Shown here piece after piece: positions 1-11,224 of a stretch of DNA of 45,000 nucleotides. The translations under genes and the position numbers were made by a program. How positions within the stretch are numbered: position 1 is the first letter of the stretch; each line of letters begins with the position of its first letter. A model generated the notes under the pieces. It was not told the origin of the DNA and ran no database searches. It saw only the letters and a program-made list of their open reading frames with translations. Origin of the DNA: Ectocarpus siliculosus (lineage: Eukaryota; Sar; Phaeophyceae; Ectocarpales; Ectocarpaceae); assembly GCA_000310025.1 (NCBI GenBank), contig FN649741.1, positions 4,231,453-4,276,452 of the forward strand, written 5' to 3'.

Positions 1-4
1 GACG

Positions 5-24
5 GGGGGGGGGGGGGGGGGGGG
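5..24. repeat. poly-G run
   Basis: About twenty consecutive G residues. A second G-run sits at about 558-572, and each is followed by a copy of the same short dispersed repeat, so the G tract may be part of that element. Slippage here makes the exact length uncertain. Confidence 0.85.
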
Positions 25-90
25 TGTACTCATAGTCGTGCATGCCGTAGTCGTTAGACCATTGACCTCGCATCCCTACAAAGCCGGGAC
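25..90 (+). repeat. dispersed repeat, copy 1 (tRNA-like head)
   Basis: This segment aligns with 573-640: both have a GTACTC start, a GCATGCC core, a GTTAGACC-TTGACC block and a GACGGAGCA end, each preceded by a G-run. The GTTAGACC-TTGACC block resembles the D-arm/anticodon region of a tRNA, as in tRNA-derived SINEs. The tRNA origin is an inference from two or three copies. Confidence 0.45.
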
Positions 91-730
91 GGAGCACGCC
101 GGGTTCTCACCGGACCAGGCTCTCACATCACCAAGCGCGAAGCGCCGTGAGATATTTGGCGAGTCGCACGAAGGGTGAGCTGCATCCTGCTAAGGGTGTT
201 CGGCATCTTGTGCTTACTTCCTTGCGTACGGATGACAGCTGCGTATGACTTAATTTATTTTCTGGTGCTTTCACTTCCAGAGACAGTTGTAAGCACTGTG
301 TAACTGCCTCGAGGATGCTTGACCATTTTAACACAACGTGGTGCGATCATCCCCCGTTGCGCGGAGTGAGGGTTCTCCACCCCGCACAACATGATCTACT
401 CGACCACCATTATGGTTACCGCCAAAAATCAAACGAGGTAAAAAAAAAAACGGTAACCTGGTTGCCGAGTTCACGAAGTGAATTGGATTGTTTAAAAAGG
501 TGGGGGCAAAGGGAGGAAAAAAAAATCAGGAGGGAAAAAAAGGAGGGGAGGGTTTGAGGGGGGGGGGGGGGGCGTACTCTCATGTATTGCATGCCCTAGC
601 GGTTAGACCGTTGACCACGCGTCCTCGAGAAGACGGAGCATTGTTCCCACAGCACCGATCACCGATGGCCAATCGTTCCTTCCTACTTTGCTGCTGCTAT
701 TGGTCGGTGTTAATTGTTGCTACGGTGCAG
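91..730. other. no gene recognised
   Basis: This stretch should hold upstream exons of the GT49 gene, but I could not find one with confidence. A pyrimidine-rich stretch ending in AG at about 279-281 is followed by an open frame with no family similarity that I recognise. The second dispersed repeat (573-640) is the only other feature. Confidence 0.4.
573..640 (+). repeat. dispersed repeat, copy 2 (tRNA-like head)
   Basis: Second copy of the element at 25-90, again directly after a G-run. A weaker third copy lies at about 5655-5705, with GTTAGACC and ACGCATCC blocks in the same order. It lies just upstream of the first recognised GT49 exon. Confidence 0.45.
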
Positions 731-2463
731 GGTCGAGGATGCTCGCAGCGCGATCGTGTTTTCGGCGTTTAGCCGGCGACGCTTCTGCGAGGAAGAGGAT
801 TGTTTGCAGGTGACAACACGCACACACACACACAATAGAGGAAGGCATGTGGAGCACGTAGAGTCCCTCTTGCCCGCTTGTTGATTGGCTGTCGCCATGG
901 GTTTGCCTGATCTCCTCTAGTTCTCTAGTCTCTTCGCCGAGATGTATCTTGTGGTGTTGCCGAGATGTATGTTGTGGTATGCATACAAAAACGGCGATTG
1001 CCGTGGGTTTGGCGGGTGACGACTTACGCTTTCTGGTGCCAAAGTTGGCGGCTGCTTGATAAATTGTAGTCCTCCTGCGTAGTGTATTCGTTGGAATTTC
1101 GTTTTTTGTGTATGGAGTGGTGGTTGCGATGGGGAAGCTGTACTACGACTACTGTAGCGGTGCAATCGGTTTGCTGGCTTAAGTCCGAACGTTCTACGTA
1201 TGTAGCTCTAAAGTGCCTCCTCTCGTGTACTCGAAAGCGATCCTTCGTTTCAAGAGCATGTTTCATGCCCTCCCCCCCCCCCCCCCCCACTTCTCATCTC
1301 TCCTGTCGCGCCGCTGCCCTCCGTGTTTCCTTTCTGTCCTTTGTGCTTCCGTCGTGTGCCTCTCTCTGATGCGCATGCGGTACTGCTGTACACCGAAAAC
1401 ATCGTTTCTGTCTTGTCGACTATTCCCGGGAAACGAACGAACGGCTGGACCAACAACAGTACGCGAATGACGTTCCCGAAACGATCGCGGACCTGAAGCC
1501 GTGTCTGGAGACCAACACGTGCGGGAGGTTCGACGCGGCGAATCAGTCGGGGCAGGGCACGGCGTACGTCTACTACTGGCGAAGCATGCTGCGGCAGCCG
1601 AACCAGCGAACTATGGAGCACATCTTGTGTTTCAAGTCACACAGGTGAGATGGGGCGGTGATGAATGCACGTTCATTGTTTTCTTGTGGTGCAGTCACTC
1701 TTTACTGCTGTTTTTTTTTTTTTTTTCTTTGTCCTGTTTTCGTTTTGTTTGATGAGGGTGTTTGTTCGAGAGAGGGAACGGGTGAAAATGAAGGCCAGCC
1801 ATGAATGACTTGGCACCTACGCCTTGTAGTCACTGGGAGGACGGCATGTCGTTCCGGGACGTTTTTTTTTTTTTTGTGTGTGTACTCACACGCGCGCCCG
1901 ACCCCATTTTCACCCCAGTTGCCAAAAAAAGTGTCTCTTTGCGGACTGCGGACCGTAGCCCCTCGTTAGTCAGCGCGGGGGGGGGGGGGGTTCGGAAATG
2001 CTCGTGTGGCAACAAGTGTTTCCGAACAGATGTGTCGGTTATGTTGAACGCACGCAGCCCGTGGGTCGCCTCCCCTCGTTTCAATACTACATGTCGCTGT
2101 CGCGAATGGAGAACGTTAGCCATACCCGTGCTCGTCTTGTCAACACAAAAAACGGTCCACGTCATTCGACAACCACCCTCATGTCCAACTGTGATTGGCT
2201 TATTTTTGCCAGGTTCGAGCCATACCTCGTGGTGCGAAAGACGGCCTTGCTGCCCAAGTTTGACGAGAGATTCTTGGGGTACGGCAAGAACAAGATCCAA
2301 TGGTGAGACAGTGACAGAGACAGGGAGACAGACAGACACCAAGAGAGAGAGACAGAGACAGAGACAGAGACAGAGACAGAGACAGAGACAGAGACAGAGA
2401 CAGACAGACAGACAGACAGAGACACACAGAGACAGAGACAGAGACAGACAGGGAGACAGGGAG

Positions 2464-2499
<36 letters not shown>

Positions 2500-4004
2500 T
2501 GTTCCCCCGCATTTTTGTTTCCTTTGATAACATAACACCTGTTCTTGCGTACCACCACGCTGGAGGGGAGGAAACCCTGAAACCCTAACCCTTTCTTCTC
2601 GCGCCAGTGGAGATGGAAGGCGTGCACCAACGATAGTATTTTTCTGCCTGACCCTCTGATCTTTTGTACAAGTAAATAGGCAAAAGACGAGCCGTATGGC
2701 ACGTAGGGAAAGCTGGTGCAGGCGAAGGTTCATGAAATGGGCGAAAAGAGGTTCTTCGTATCAACTTTTTTTCTTCTTTGTTTTGTGGTGAAGGCTTGTG
2801 GCAGGGAGGGCGCTTGTATGGGCGTCTTTCCTTTTGACTCGTTGTCCCGTCGGTCCTCGGGTGTCCTGTTTGCGAGTCGGTCTAATCGTCGGCACACACA
2901 CACACACCCAGTCCCCGTCTTGTCCACCCTGGCAATCTCAACCCCAGCACACAAGCGCCCGCCGTGCCTTGCCTACCAATAAACCCCCCACCCTGAAACT
3001 CTGCCTGATTTGCTGCTTCCTCGTATGCATGTTACGGCGATTTGTACTTGGTTTTTTTTTTTTCCTTTTCTTCCAGGATCAACCATCTGCGATACAGCGG
3101 GTTCTCGTTTTATGTGATGCCGGTCAATTTCGTAATCCACGCACCGCATCCCAAGTCTGTCGCGAAGACTTCGTGGGAAAAGACCGGGGGCGGCAAGCAG
3201 GTGAGTGTGCGTGTGCATTGAAATTGCGTCGACCGCGCCAACCGGCTGAACAATGAAAAGACAAGGCGTCAAGTTTTGTAGCGGGATAGAAAGCGCCACC
3301 ACAGTGGTTCCTATTCAAAGGGTTCGTGTGTGTAATGGCTGTTGACGAATCAAACAAGGGACCCCGTTTGGATGATGATACGTTGGGGAGGAGGCGTGTC
3401 TGGGCAGGGGTGGTAAGCGAGTTCATACAACAATTGCGGGGTGGGGTGTGCAAAGAAACGGCGAGGGAAACTTTGCGTGTGGGCGCGTACTCGTGTGCTG
3501 TGTGCGCGCCCCTGTGTGCGCCCCTCCTGGTAGTTAGCATCGTCAGGCTCGCGTGATCCGTGGACAAATGTGCATGAGCGTGTGTGTTCGTCTTTGCGTT
3601 GCTCGCGTCGACGGCGCTGTAACCGGCTGGCCAATGAGAAGACGCCGGTCATACGTGCCGCTAAGAACGGAAAACGCCTCCGGCGTGTGATATTGTGTCT
3701 TTGGTTGGCATCGACCGCGGTAACTGGCTCATGTTTGGGGTGATGTCAGTGTGTCTGGTTGCGGTAGTCGAGACCATGCACATTGCGGAATCGTCGCCGC
3801 GGTTTAGGGGCGTGTACGGCTGTAGGACCTCTCTCTCTAGGCCCTCACGGGGTACTGCTTGTCATGCGTGATGATACTAACGTCTTTTTTTCGGTCGGCC
3901 GAACAACGCCACCGATTTTTTCGATTTTTGCTGAAAACACGCACACGCGCGCTCGTGCGCTTTTGCCGTCCGCGTGTCACGGTCGAGGCCATGGCGGTTT
4001 TGGA

Positions 4005-4049
<45 letters not shown>

Positions 4050-4894
4050 CGACACCGGTATTGCTTCTGTCTTTCAAGGGGTGCACGCGGTAAGGACGAA
4101 TTGTCTCAGTGCACATGGCAACAAACGAAATGCCCCCCCTTCCGCCCCCGGCCGCGCGTTTTTTTTTCAACTCCTCAAAAGGGCAAGGGCAACAAGCTCA
4201 TGGACCAGACGTTTGAGACGTTCATGGACGAGCTGCGAGCAGAGAAGGGGCCAGAGGAGGACACTATCACCAGCCTTTGCCAAAAAGACCGGCCACGTAC
4301 GGGGGTGAGTGGGGCGCGGCACAGCCGCCGGGGGATGTGGATCTAAACCGCTTCCAAATGCTGGAGATGTGGGGGCTGTTGTGGATTCAAGCGCTGCAAT
4401 TGATGTTGTGTGTTTGTGTTGTGGATTTGCCTGCATTCATCGACAAGAGTTTGGATTGCCAAGCATGTAGGTCGTCCGATGTGCGCATCAATTTCTCCCC
4501 CTCCGTCTGTCCGTGCCTTATTTATTTTTTATATGCGTGGAGCGTGGTGCTACGTGGTTTGTGGTGTGTCATACGTGGCGCAATCCCATCCCCCCCCCCC
4601 CGCCTTCACTAGCCCATCCTTTTTATGCCCGTTTCACCACACGCACACACGCTAGCATTTTGTGTTTTCAACCTCACTGAGACTGGCGTCTTTTCATTGG
4701 TGAGCCGGTTAGCGCGGTCGATGCTAGTAGCAATAACACCACACACGCTTGATGCAATTTTTGCTTTGCGTACACCTCCTGACCCTGCACCGCCTGTTGA
4801 CCTCACCCGTGCCGGAACATATGTTTATCCGTCCGTTCCGCAGCAGAAGAAGATATCCCAGTTCAGAAAGCGCGGGGACTCTCCAAAGCTTTGA
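731..4894 (+). CDS. LARGE-like GT49 family glycosyltransferase, 3' part (six exons)
   Basis: Six exons fit together in phase: 731-809, 1460-1644, 2213-2302, 3077-3200, 4182-4304 and 4844-4894, all with AG acceptors and GT donors, ending in TGA at 4892-4894. They give about 216 residues. Exons 2 to 4 carry the pattern of the C-terminal half of Glyco_transf_49 (LARGE/B4GAT1-like) domains: a FEPYLVVRK stretch, LLPKFDERFLGYGKNKIQW, then a hydrophobic FSFYVMPVNFVIHAPHPKS segment. Such enzymes transfer sugars in the Golgi, usually from a membrane-anchored lumenal domain. The upstream half with the expected DxD metal site is missing, so the 5' end is not defined. Introns are 400-880 bp and rich in CA, GACAGA and G/C runs. 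The first exon (weak GTGACA donor) and the last short exon are the least certain. The substrate cannot be inferred. Confidence 0.72.
1271..1289. repeat. poly-C run in GT49 intron
   Basis: A run of about nineteen C residues inside the intron between the exons ending at 809 and starting at 1460. Further G runs lie at 1977-1990 and a C run at about 4590-4599 in the same gene. Confidence 0.8.
2303..2498. repeat. GACAGA/GA microsatellite in GT49 intron
   Basis: Immediately after the splice donor at 2303 come about 190 bp of GACAGA hexamers that grade into pure GA dinucleotides. The long ORFs on both strands here encode only RQRQ or SLSL strings and are products of the repeat. The intron continues to the acceptor at 3075-3076. 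Confidence 0.9.
3226..3270 (+). repeat. short interspersed repeat (CGACCGCG...AACCGGCT...CAATGAAAAGAC), copy 1
   Basis: One of at least four related 40-45 bp segments in and after the GT49 introns, in both orientations: 3226-3270 (+), 3604-3650 (+), 4681-4725 (-) and a weaker 6756-6800 (-). A partial copy lies at 3708-3735. The shared order is GTCGACCGCG, AACCGGCT, CCAATGARAAGACG. Read from the other strand it resembles a tRNA D-arm (GAGCCGGTTAGCGCGGTCGATGC), so it could be part of a SINE. Confidence 0.5.
3604..3650 (+). repeat. short interspersed repeat, copy 2
   Basis: Related to 3226-3270: the CGTCGAC, AACCGGCT and CCAATGAGAAGACGCC blocks follow in the same order with a few substitutions and one short length change. 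Confidence 0.45.
4009..4046. repeat. CA dinucleotide microsatellite
   Basis: Roughly nineteen uninterrupted CA units in the last long GT49 intron before the exon at 4182. Confidence 0.95.
4681..4725 (-). repeat. short interspersed repeat, copy 3 (inverted)
   Basis: The reverse complement of this segment matches the family at 3226 and 3604 closely: GCATCGACCGCGC, TAACCGGCTCACC, AATGAAAAGACGCC. It lies in the intron before the last GT49 exon. Confidence 0.45.
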
Positions 4895-7798
4895 AGGTCG
4901 TCGAGCAAGTCACGAGTGGAAAGTGGAAAGGCTGTAGTGCTTCCCCCCCCAGACCCGGCAGGCGGGTGGGGCGAGAGAAGGGGGGAGGGGCATGAAAACG
5001 GCGTGATATTGTTAATTTTTTTTTGCGAGGATAAGCGTGCTCTTGGGCGGGGGCGGTAGTCCGACCAAGAAAATGTCGTTGTATGTGTTCAAAACTCGCC
5101 ACAGATCCTGTTGTTGCTAGCTAGATCCCATACCTAGCTAACTGAGGCAAGGGAAGGATCATCGAAGTAGATCGGGGCCGAGAATTTGAGCGACGTGGCG
5201 GGTGGTTGCTGCGCGCTCGGCGTCTTGTCAGCCGGGAAGATGAAGTAGGTTGGGCCGGCGTTTTTTTAGAGTACTTGTCGCTCCGGGCCATAGCGAGACG
5301 GGAGCGCGGGGCGGAGACTCGAGCAAAAAAGGGGGGCTGCTTGCTGCCTGCTGCTCGGTGTAGCACGCACACGCGTCGTGGCTGTTTTTGTGGTCTTGCT
5401 TTGTTTCGTTCGCGTTCTCTCTCTCGCTCTCTCTCGCTCTCTCTCGCTCTCTCTATCTCTGGCACGGTTGGTTCTTGTTCTATGTTCCGTGTACTGCTGT
5501 TGCGCGTTTGTGTGTGTGTTTTTTTTTGTTCTCTATTCTTCTCTGTCCCGTTCCGACCTGCAAGGTCTTTGGTCTAGTAGTGTGATATAAAGGTTTTCAG
5601 TCGTTTGCAAGGCTAAAGGGTTTCGTGTGGTGTTCTGGTATTTGTGCCGAACTTGTAAGGGACTGTTAGACCTTTAGCCACGCATCCCTTCGAGAACAAG
5701 CGCAGTTTGGGGTGGGTGGGGGGGTTGGGGGTATCAAATCGTTTAGATAGTCTTAGGCTTTAGGATATTAGATACTCCGTCCGATGATAATGTGCTGTGA
5801 TATGAAGCGTTTTCTCGTATTTCGGTGGGACGCATGGCTTGTCTTTGCTCGAACTGGCCGGTCGACCGGAACTCTTTCTGCAGGGCGGCGAGGTATCGTT
5901 TCGTGTTCATCATGACATGGTGTGAAACGTCTTCTCGCGCTGATGTCTGCTCGCGGGTGGTGGTGTTTGCGTATTTCATGTGTAATCTTGCCCCTGTGCC
6001 TCGTTTTTAGTTTAGTTATACTCCTTTAGGCGGACGGCCGTCGTCTTGAGCAGACAAGAAGTGGTGGTGGTGGTGGGTGCAGGAGGAGGAGGGATCGTAT
6101 TTTCGGCCGAAGAGTGAGATGTACCGCCTTTGACGGGGAGTCGCTCCGGGGGGGAATCGCACTTTCCAGCGGTGCTTGTGAGTGCGTGATGACTGGAGCA
6201 AATTCAGTTACCTGCGAGAACGGGAGGGAAGCGTGACTCCTCTTGTCGCTGCTCTTTGGTCGAGTTGGATTCATTGACCTGCTGCTGTAGTAGATTTGCC
6301 GCCTCAAGTCAATGCCCGCCTTGCGTGCCCGCACGAAACGAAACAAAACAACGAGAGCGAGCCTCGATCCCCAGCAACTCGGCCGGACGTTGTGTGCATG
6401 TGTGTGTGTGTGTGCAAAGGTCCCATCTGTTGCGGGCGGGCTTTGATATCTGTTGGCTGTGTTTCGTTTGCACGGTTGTGTTGCATGTGTGCGCGCTTGG
6501 GTCGTTGCGTGCGTGTGTAGGTGAGACGTTTAAAACCGAGGAGATTTGGAAAACACACAAGACAAGATGTACAGCAGCAGGGAGTGTTCTCTCGCCCCCG
6601 CGCGTTGACATCGGAGCGAGCTTTTGACTCTTGGGCTGGAGTGCGGCAGTACATACAGGCTTCCACTCGATCGAGCCCTGCGGAGTGATTCGCCGGCTCG
6701 TGGACCCGCACGCAAGAAGCGTGTTCGCGCTATTTTCATCCGGCTACATGGCCGAGGCCATTTCATTGGTTCAGACGATTAATCGCGCGGTCGATCCTGA
6801 CTCAAGAACAATTACACACGGAGCTGGGACGGAGCAGAACACGAGGTATTAGGTGCGTCATGCTGAAAAGAGCTCAACAGTCCCGTTCCCTGCCCGTTTA
6901 TCTGTGCGCCATGGGCACGGCCTACACTACACACTCCTCCTTCGTTTGGGACGGGATTGGAACAAGCGTGTAGGCGACGGATCCAACAATGAAACCGGAG
7001 CCACCCGTGCTTGGTTGTTGCCTCGAGGTGTGAGAGCGGAAAGCACGCGAGAATGAATCCAAGGGCCGTTCGAGAATCCGTGCGTCGGAGGGGGTTTACC
7101 AACAAAGCGATGGGAAATAACTGGCACCTTTCCCGTCTGCTTTGAAATAAACAAAAATAGAACCAACCTCACACACGGCAGGTAAAAAAAATTGAGTAGC
7201 ACTCTCTTGGCTGTGGCGCTGTGGCTATGTTGTCGTTACAATGCCGGTGGCCGTGTTTCGGATTGGCTGAAATGGAAAGGAAATTTTTCGTGTCGAGCGT
7301 TTGAAAAGCTTTGCGAGGGAGTGGTGGTACCAAACCATCAAGCAGCTGTGAGCTTTGAAAGTGGCAAACTATTCCGGCCGGCCGCCGAACAAAGAACGTC
7401 TGGAGCACGTGGGCACATGATGGGGTCATAATCAAACACAGGCACACCCGCCAAAGGTTGAGTACAAGAAGAAGGGCGGTAGTCTCGCCAACGCACACCC
7501 GCCTCCTTTGACGGCGCACCACACGGAAGTACCCCATCCCGTTCCCCGAATATGGACGCTCAATCACGTGACCGCCGCTTCACACAGTACTGTAGCCCTA
7601 CTGCACACAACCTTACCAAGCCACACCCACGCACCCGCATCACTCCGAGGACGAACGGGACATAATGTACGCATGTAGCCACATATGATACACATCAACC
7701 GGACGAATGGGATATACAGCATAGGCGCTCTGCGGATTCAACGCTGCTTGCCTGCCCAACCAAGAACGGTACTTCACATAACGGGGAAACCCGAAAGG
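4895..7798. other. intergenic, no gene recognised
   Basis: This separates the convergent GT49 (+) and SDR (-) genes. It holds a CT-rich microsatellite at about 5416-5460, a weak copy of the G-run-associated repeat near 5655-5705, a G-rich run at 5708-5730 and an inverted copy of the interspersed repeat at 6756-6800. Several ORFs of 60-120 codons exist on both strands, but none has a recognisable domain or convincing splice structure. Confidence 0.5.
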
Positions 7799-9678
7799 TC
7801 AGGGAACAACATCGTCAACTCTCTTGCCGAGCTTTTCCTCCAGCACGGACTCCGTGACCTCCCACAGCCGGGGCGGGTTGGCGGGATCCAGCGCCAGCTC
7901 CGAAGGCGTCTCCTCCTTCATGTTGCCCCAGTACTTGCCCGAGAGCTCAGGGCCGGCCAGGGACGGGTCCACCGCGCACCGGACGGTGGTCAAGGCCCCG
8001 TCCAGCGGCCCCTTGAGCCACACCCACCCCAACGCGACGTACCCGGCGTTAACGATCGGCATCATCAGCTTGCCCCCCCCGATGCCTCTGTGGATTTCCG
8101 TCTTGACCAGCCCGGGCTGGACGGCGTAGGTGTTGATGCTCCGGGCCGCCAGGCGCTTGGCGAACTCCTTGGCGTCCCAGATGTTGGCGAGCTTGGACCT
8201 GCAGTAGGCGGACAGCCGGTCGTAGGTCTTCGGCTTGTCGAAGTTTACGTTGTCCCAGTCCCAGGTCGTCTTCGGCATCCCCGGCGGCCGGCTGTGCGCC
8301 AGGGAGGAGAGGAACAGCACTCGACCGCCGTCGTTCATCGAGGGCTCCATCAGCCTCGTCAGCAGGTGCCCGCCGAAGTGGTTCACGCCGATCTGCATCT
8401 CGAGGCCGTCCGCGGTCTCTCGACGATTTGGGACGCCGAAGATCCCGGCGTTGTTGACGAGGACGTCGACCTTGGTGCCCGAGGCCTTGAACCTCTGGGC
8501 GAAGGCGACTACGGACTGCAGGGACCCCAGGTCCAGGACCTCCAACCGCACGTCGACTTCGGTCAGCCCGTCGAGAAGGTCCACGCCCTGGGAGAAGGAG
8601 GTGTACGAATGCGACAAGCGGGCAGGAGAAGAGAGGTTGACAGTGTTGTGAGGTACCGTTTGGTCGGATGGCAAGAGAAGCGCCTTCTTTTTGTAACGCG
8701 GTGTGGCTGCGTCGAGTGCATTTCAGTCAAAAGACGATGCAGATGGAAACGTTCAGAGCTGCTCGCTTTACCGGCAACGTCAAGCGGAGATCTGGATATC
8801 TTGGGCTAGGGCACCCAGGCGCGACTTATCTTTGACTACAACCCTTAAAGCGGCACAACGTAGATTCAACCACCACCTGCTGCCGGTTAAATGCTTTCGA
8901 AGGAAGGACTGCATGCCGGTCCGGTAGTGATTGGAACTGCTGCATCGTACAAAGTGAAGTACAGGACGTGTGTAATACTAAACTCCACGTTGAGGCAGGT
9001 TCGGAACATGCACTCAACGGTCGAGTGCGATTCTGGTCACGCCTACCAATATCTTGAACCAAGTGAGAATACGTATCGATCTTGTGAAGCATCCGCTAGA
9101 ACCGGGTGCGGTTTTGATGTAGCAACAACATGGCCGGCCTCGAACTCAACTTGTGGAACTCAACCAAAGCGCATGTGTTGAAAGCAAAGAGTCCCGCGCG
9201 GCCGCTTAGACTGAACCTTGTACACGCTGGTCTTTGGTCCATGTCTTCACCGAGGTGCATACTCGATTCACAAGCCTCTCCCCACTCCCGTGCACACCGC
9301 CAAGGATTTCTTTTGCATTCTCTTTGGCCCATTCTTACGGCCTGCAATTCCACGTTCCCGTTCCCTTCGCGCACACACGTTTGCGCGGGAAAATCCATCC
9401 CCAGCTAATATATTCTGTGCATGACTCCCACCCCGCGTAGACAATACCTCTTTAACAGGTTTCTCCAGTGCCTCCGCTTTCATCTTGTCGATCGCCTGTT
9501 GCCCCCTCTCCGCGCTGCGGCAAGCCAGTGTCACCTTCGCCCCCATCTTCGCGAGCTCCCGAGCGGTAACATACCCCAATCCAGTGTTGGCTCCAGTGAC
9601 GATGAAGTGCTTCCCCCGGAGATCTTGTCTCAAGGACTTCGCCTTCCGTGTGGCTTTGGAATCCCCAAACCACCCCAT
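7799..9678 (-). CDS. short-chain dehydrogenase/reductase, retinol-dehydrogenase-like (two exons)
   Basis: Exon 1 runs from ATG at 9678 down to 9448. A GT donor starts at 9447, and exon 2 runs from 8587 (after a pyrimidine-rich CAG acceptor) down to the stop at 7799-7801. Both junctions are phase 0, giving 339 residues. Visible SDR hallmarks are the TGANTGLG dinucleotide-binding motif (residues 28-35), NNAG (122-125), catalytic-type serines in LFLSSLAHS, and YCRSK with Tyr205 and Lys209 (YxxxK). The TGxxxGxG form and the C-terminal half (AVQPGLVKTEI) fit the RDH/WWOX-like branch of classical NAD(P)-dependent SDRs acting on alcohols or carbonyls. The substrate cannot be told. All expected residues are intact. 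The long plus-strand ORF across exon 2 is its shadow. Confidence 0.9.
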
Positions 9679-10786
9679 GCCTGCACTTCTAGACTTATCG
9701 CTGAGGCAGAACGCGCGGAAGCCCACGCACGGTAGGGTATCCAGCAAAAAGACAAAGCCTACCCACCTACCCACTTGGCCACAGCCAAACGCATGCGGAG
9801 ATAGATAGATGCAGTCAGTGGAATTCGTTGTCCACTGTTTTAGACTCTTCGCTGCCGTGAGCAACACGTACCCACACCAGGCTACGTTTTCACACAGCTG
9901 TAGAATGAGGTCTTGCCTAGCACTTGGGTTGGGCGAGACCACGGCAACTCCACCACAGGGTTCAGGGTTAGGGTACTGCGCGGCAGGCGGCAGCCACGGC
10001 TCCGTGGTGCATCTCGAATACCTCCCTGTGATTGGCTGATGTGGACAGTCACGCTGAAATAGACTCGTAGGCTCGTAGAACTCGTAGACCGCAGCAAACT
10101 AAATGTACCGCTACTGCTGTGTACTCGTACCGCAGCTGTACACCAGATCCCTAAACCGCTGTGCAACGTGCAACGTACAACCTAACCTACGACCTACGTT
10201 TGCAAACTCCCTCCCTCTCTCCCCCTCCCTTATTTTGTATGGCTTCGTGGTAAATCGTCCAAGTTGCAGGTTGAACACTTCATCCAGACTTGAAGTGCCT
10301 TGCTTGCAATCGCTCGCGCGTGTACCACCGTGTGCCTCCTCTTCTAACCAACACAGATGGTTAGCAACACCTCGTAGCTGAAGTTTTTCCATGGATGCCA
10401 CTCGACGTGATTTCCGCGACTGTAGCATAGGAACCGCCGCGTGTATGAATATGTAATATTGCATAATTAATTGCCCACCATTGACTGAATGAAAAATACG
10501 AGGACGATATTCCAGCGCCACCGTTGACTTCGATTCCACTGCGTTTCCTGAAGCAAAACTGATGCGTTGGGTGACAGCTCAGTAGCTTCTACGTCAAACA
10601 TGTCTCCACAAGGCGCAGCTAGCTTCATTGTAGGTACAACCCGGTTCCGAACCGATTCAGACAGTACAGCAGAGAGGCGCTGTCAACGAAGCAAACGGCG
10701 CTGATGATATAGTGATGATTGCTACATATACCAACCGGCGCGAGGCTGGAAGTGAAGGAGGCACCAACTACCTGCCAGAATAATCA
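9679..10786. other. intergenic, 5' flank of the SDR gene
   Basis: This spans from the SDR start codon to the LTR element. ORFs here lack ATG starts or known motifs. It presumably includes the SDR promoter and 5' UTR, but no motif stands out. Confidence 0.4.
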
Positions 10787-10973
10787 TGTTTGGGGTGCTC
10801 GGCAGAGTATACTGTCTACGGGACCTCCGGGGGATACGCGGATGAAATGTGTTGATGGGCATGCTGCATGGCGATGGTGTTGCCTACCGCATGTCTCTCA
10901 CTCTCTAATCAACCAAGGTCTTGAGTCAACCTTCTTTCTCTTTCGGCCTCTGACGGGCTACCGCACCCAAACA
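10787..10973 (+). repeat. 5' LTR (187 bp)
   Basis: TG...CA terminal repeat, apparently identical to 15286-15472. It is preceded by target duplication AATCA and followed at once by the perfect palindrome CAATATATTG (10974-10983). Confidence 0.95.
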
Positions 10974-11224
10974 CAATATATTGTGCGGCCTGGTGTTGGT
11001 AGTGGGTATTGGCGTCTGAGCTGTATGTGCCGGGCCAATGGGGCGGCGAATACGATATATATAGCTAAGCTGGGACGTGGCCAACGGGAACGGGACAGCA
11101 CGGCAGCGGGTAGTGTATAGCTGGGACGGTGGCCATCGGGGACCGGGACAGCGGGGGGTGTATTGCTGGGACAGCGCTTCAGGGCTGGGACAGCAGGGTA
11201 CGGGATATTTTTCAAGCGTAGACT

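Noticed and set aside
2577-2592. Telomere-like CCCTAA units
   Set aside because: Only two units, in an intron. Another pair near 9957-9975 is equally short, so there is no telomere array.
1801-2733. Long ORFs on both strands (up to 290 codons)
   Set aside because: They mainly translate the GACAGA/GA microsatellite and overlap a real GT49 exon. The peptides are RQRQ or SLSL strings.
7685-8809. 374-codon plus-strand ORF
   Set aside because: It is antisense to SDR exon 2, which has all family motifs. The plus frame has no recognisable domain and is open only because of GC-rich codon use.
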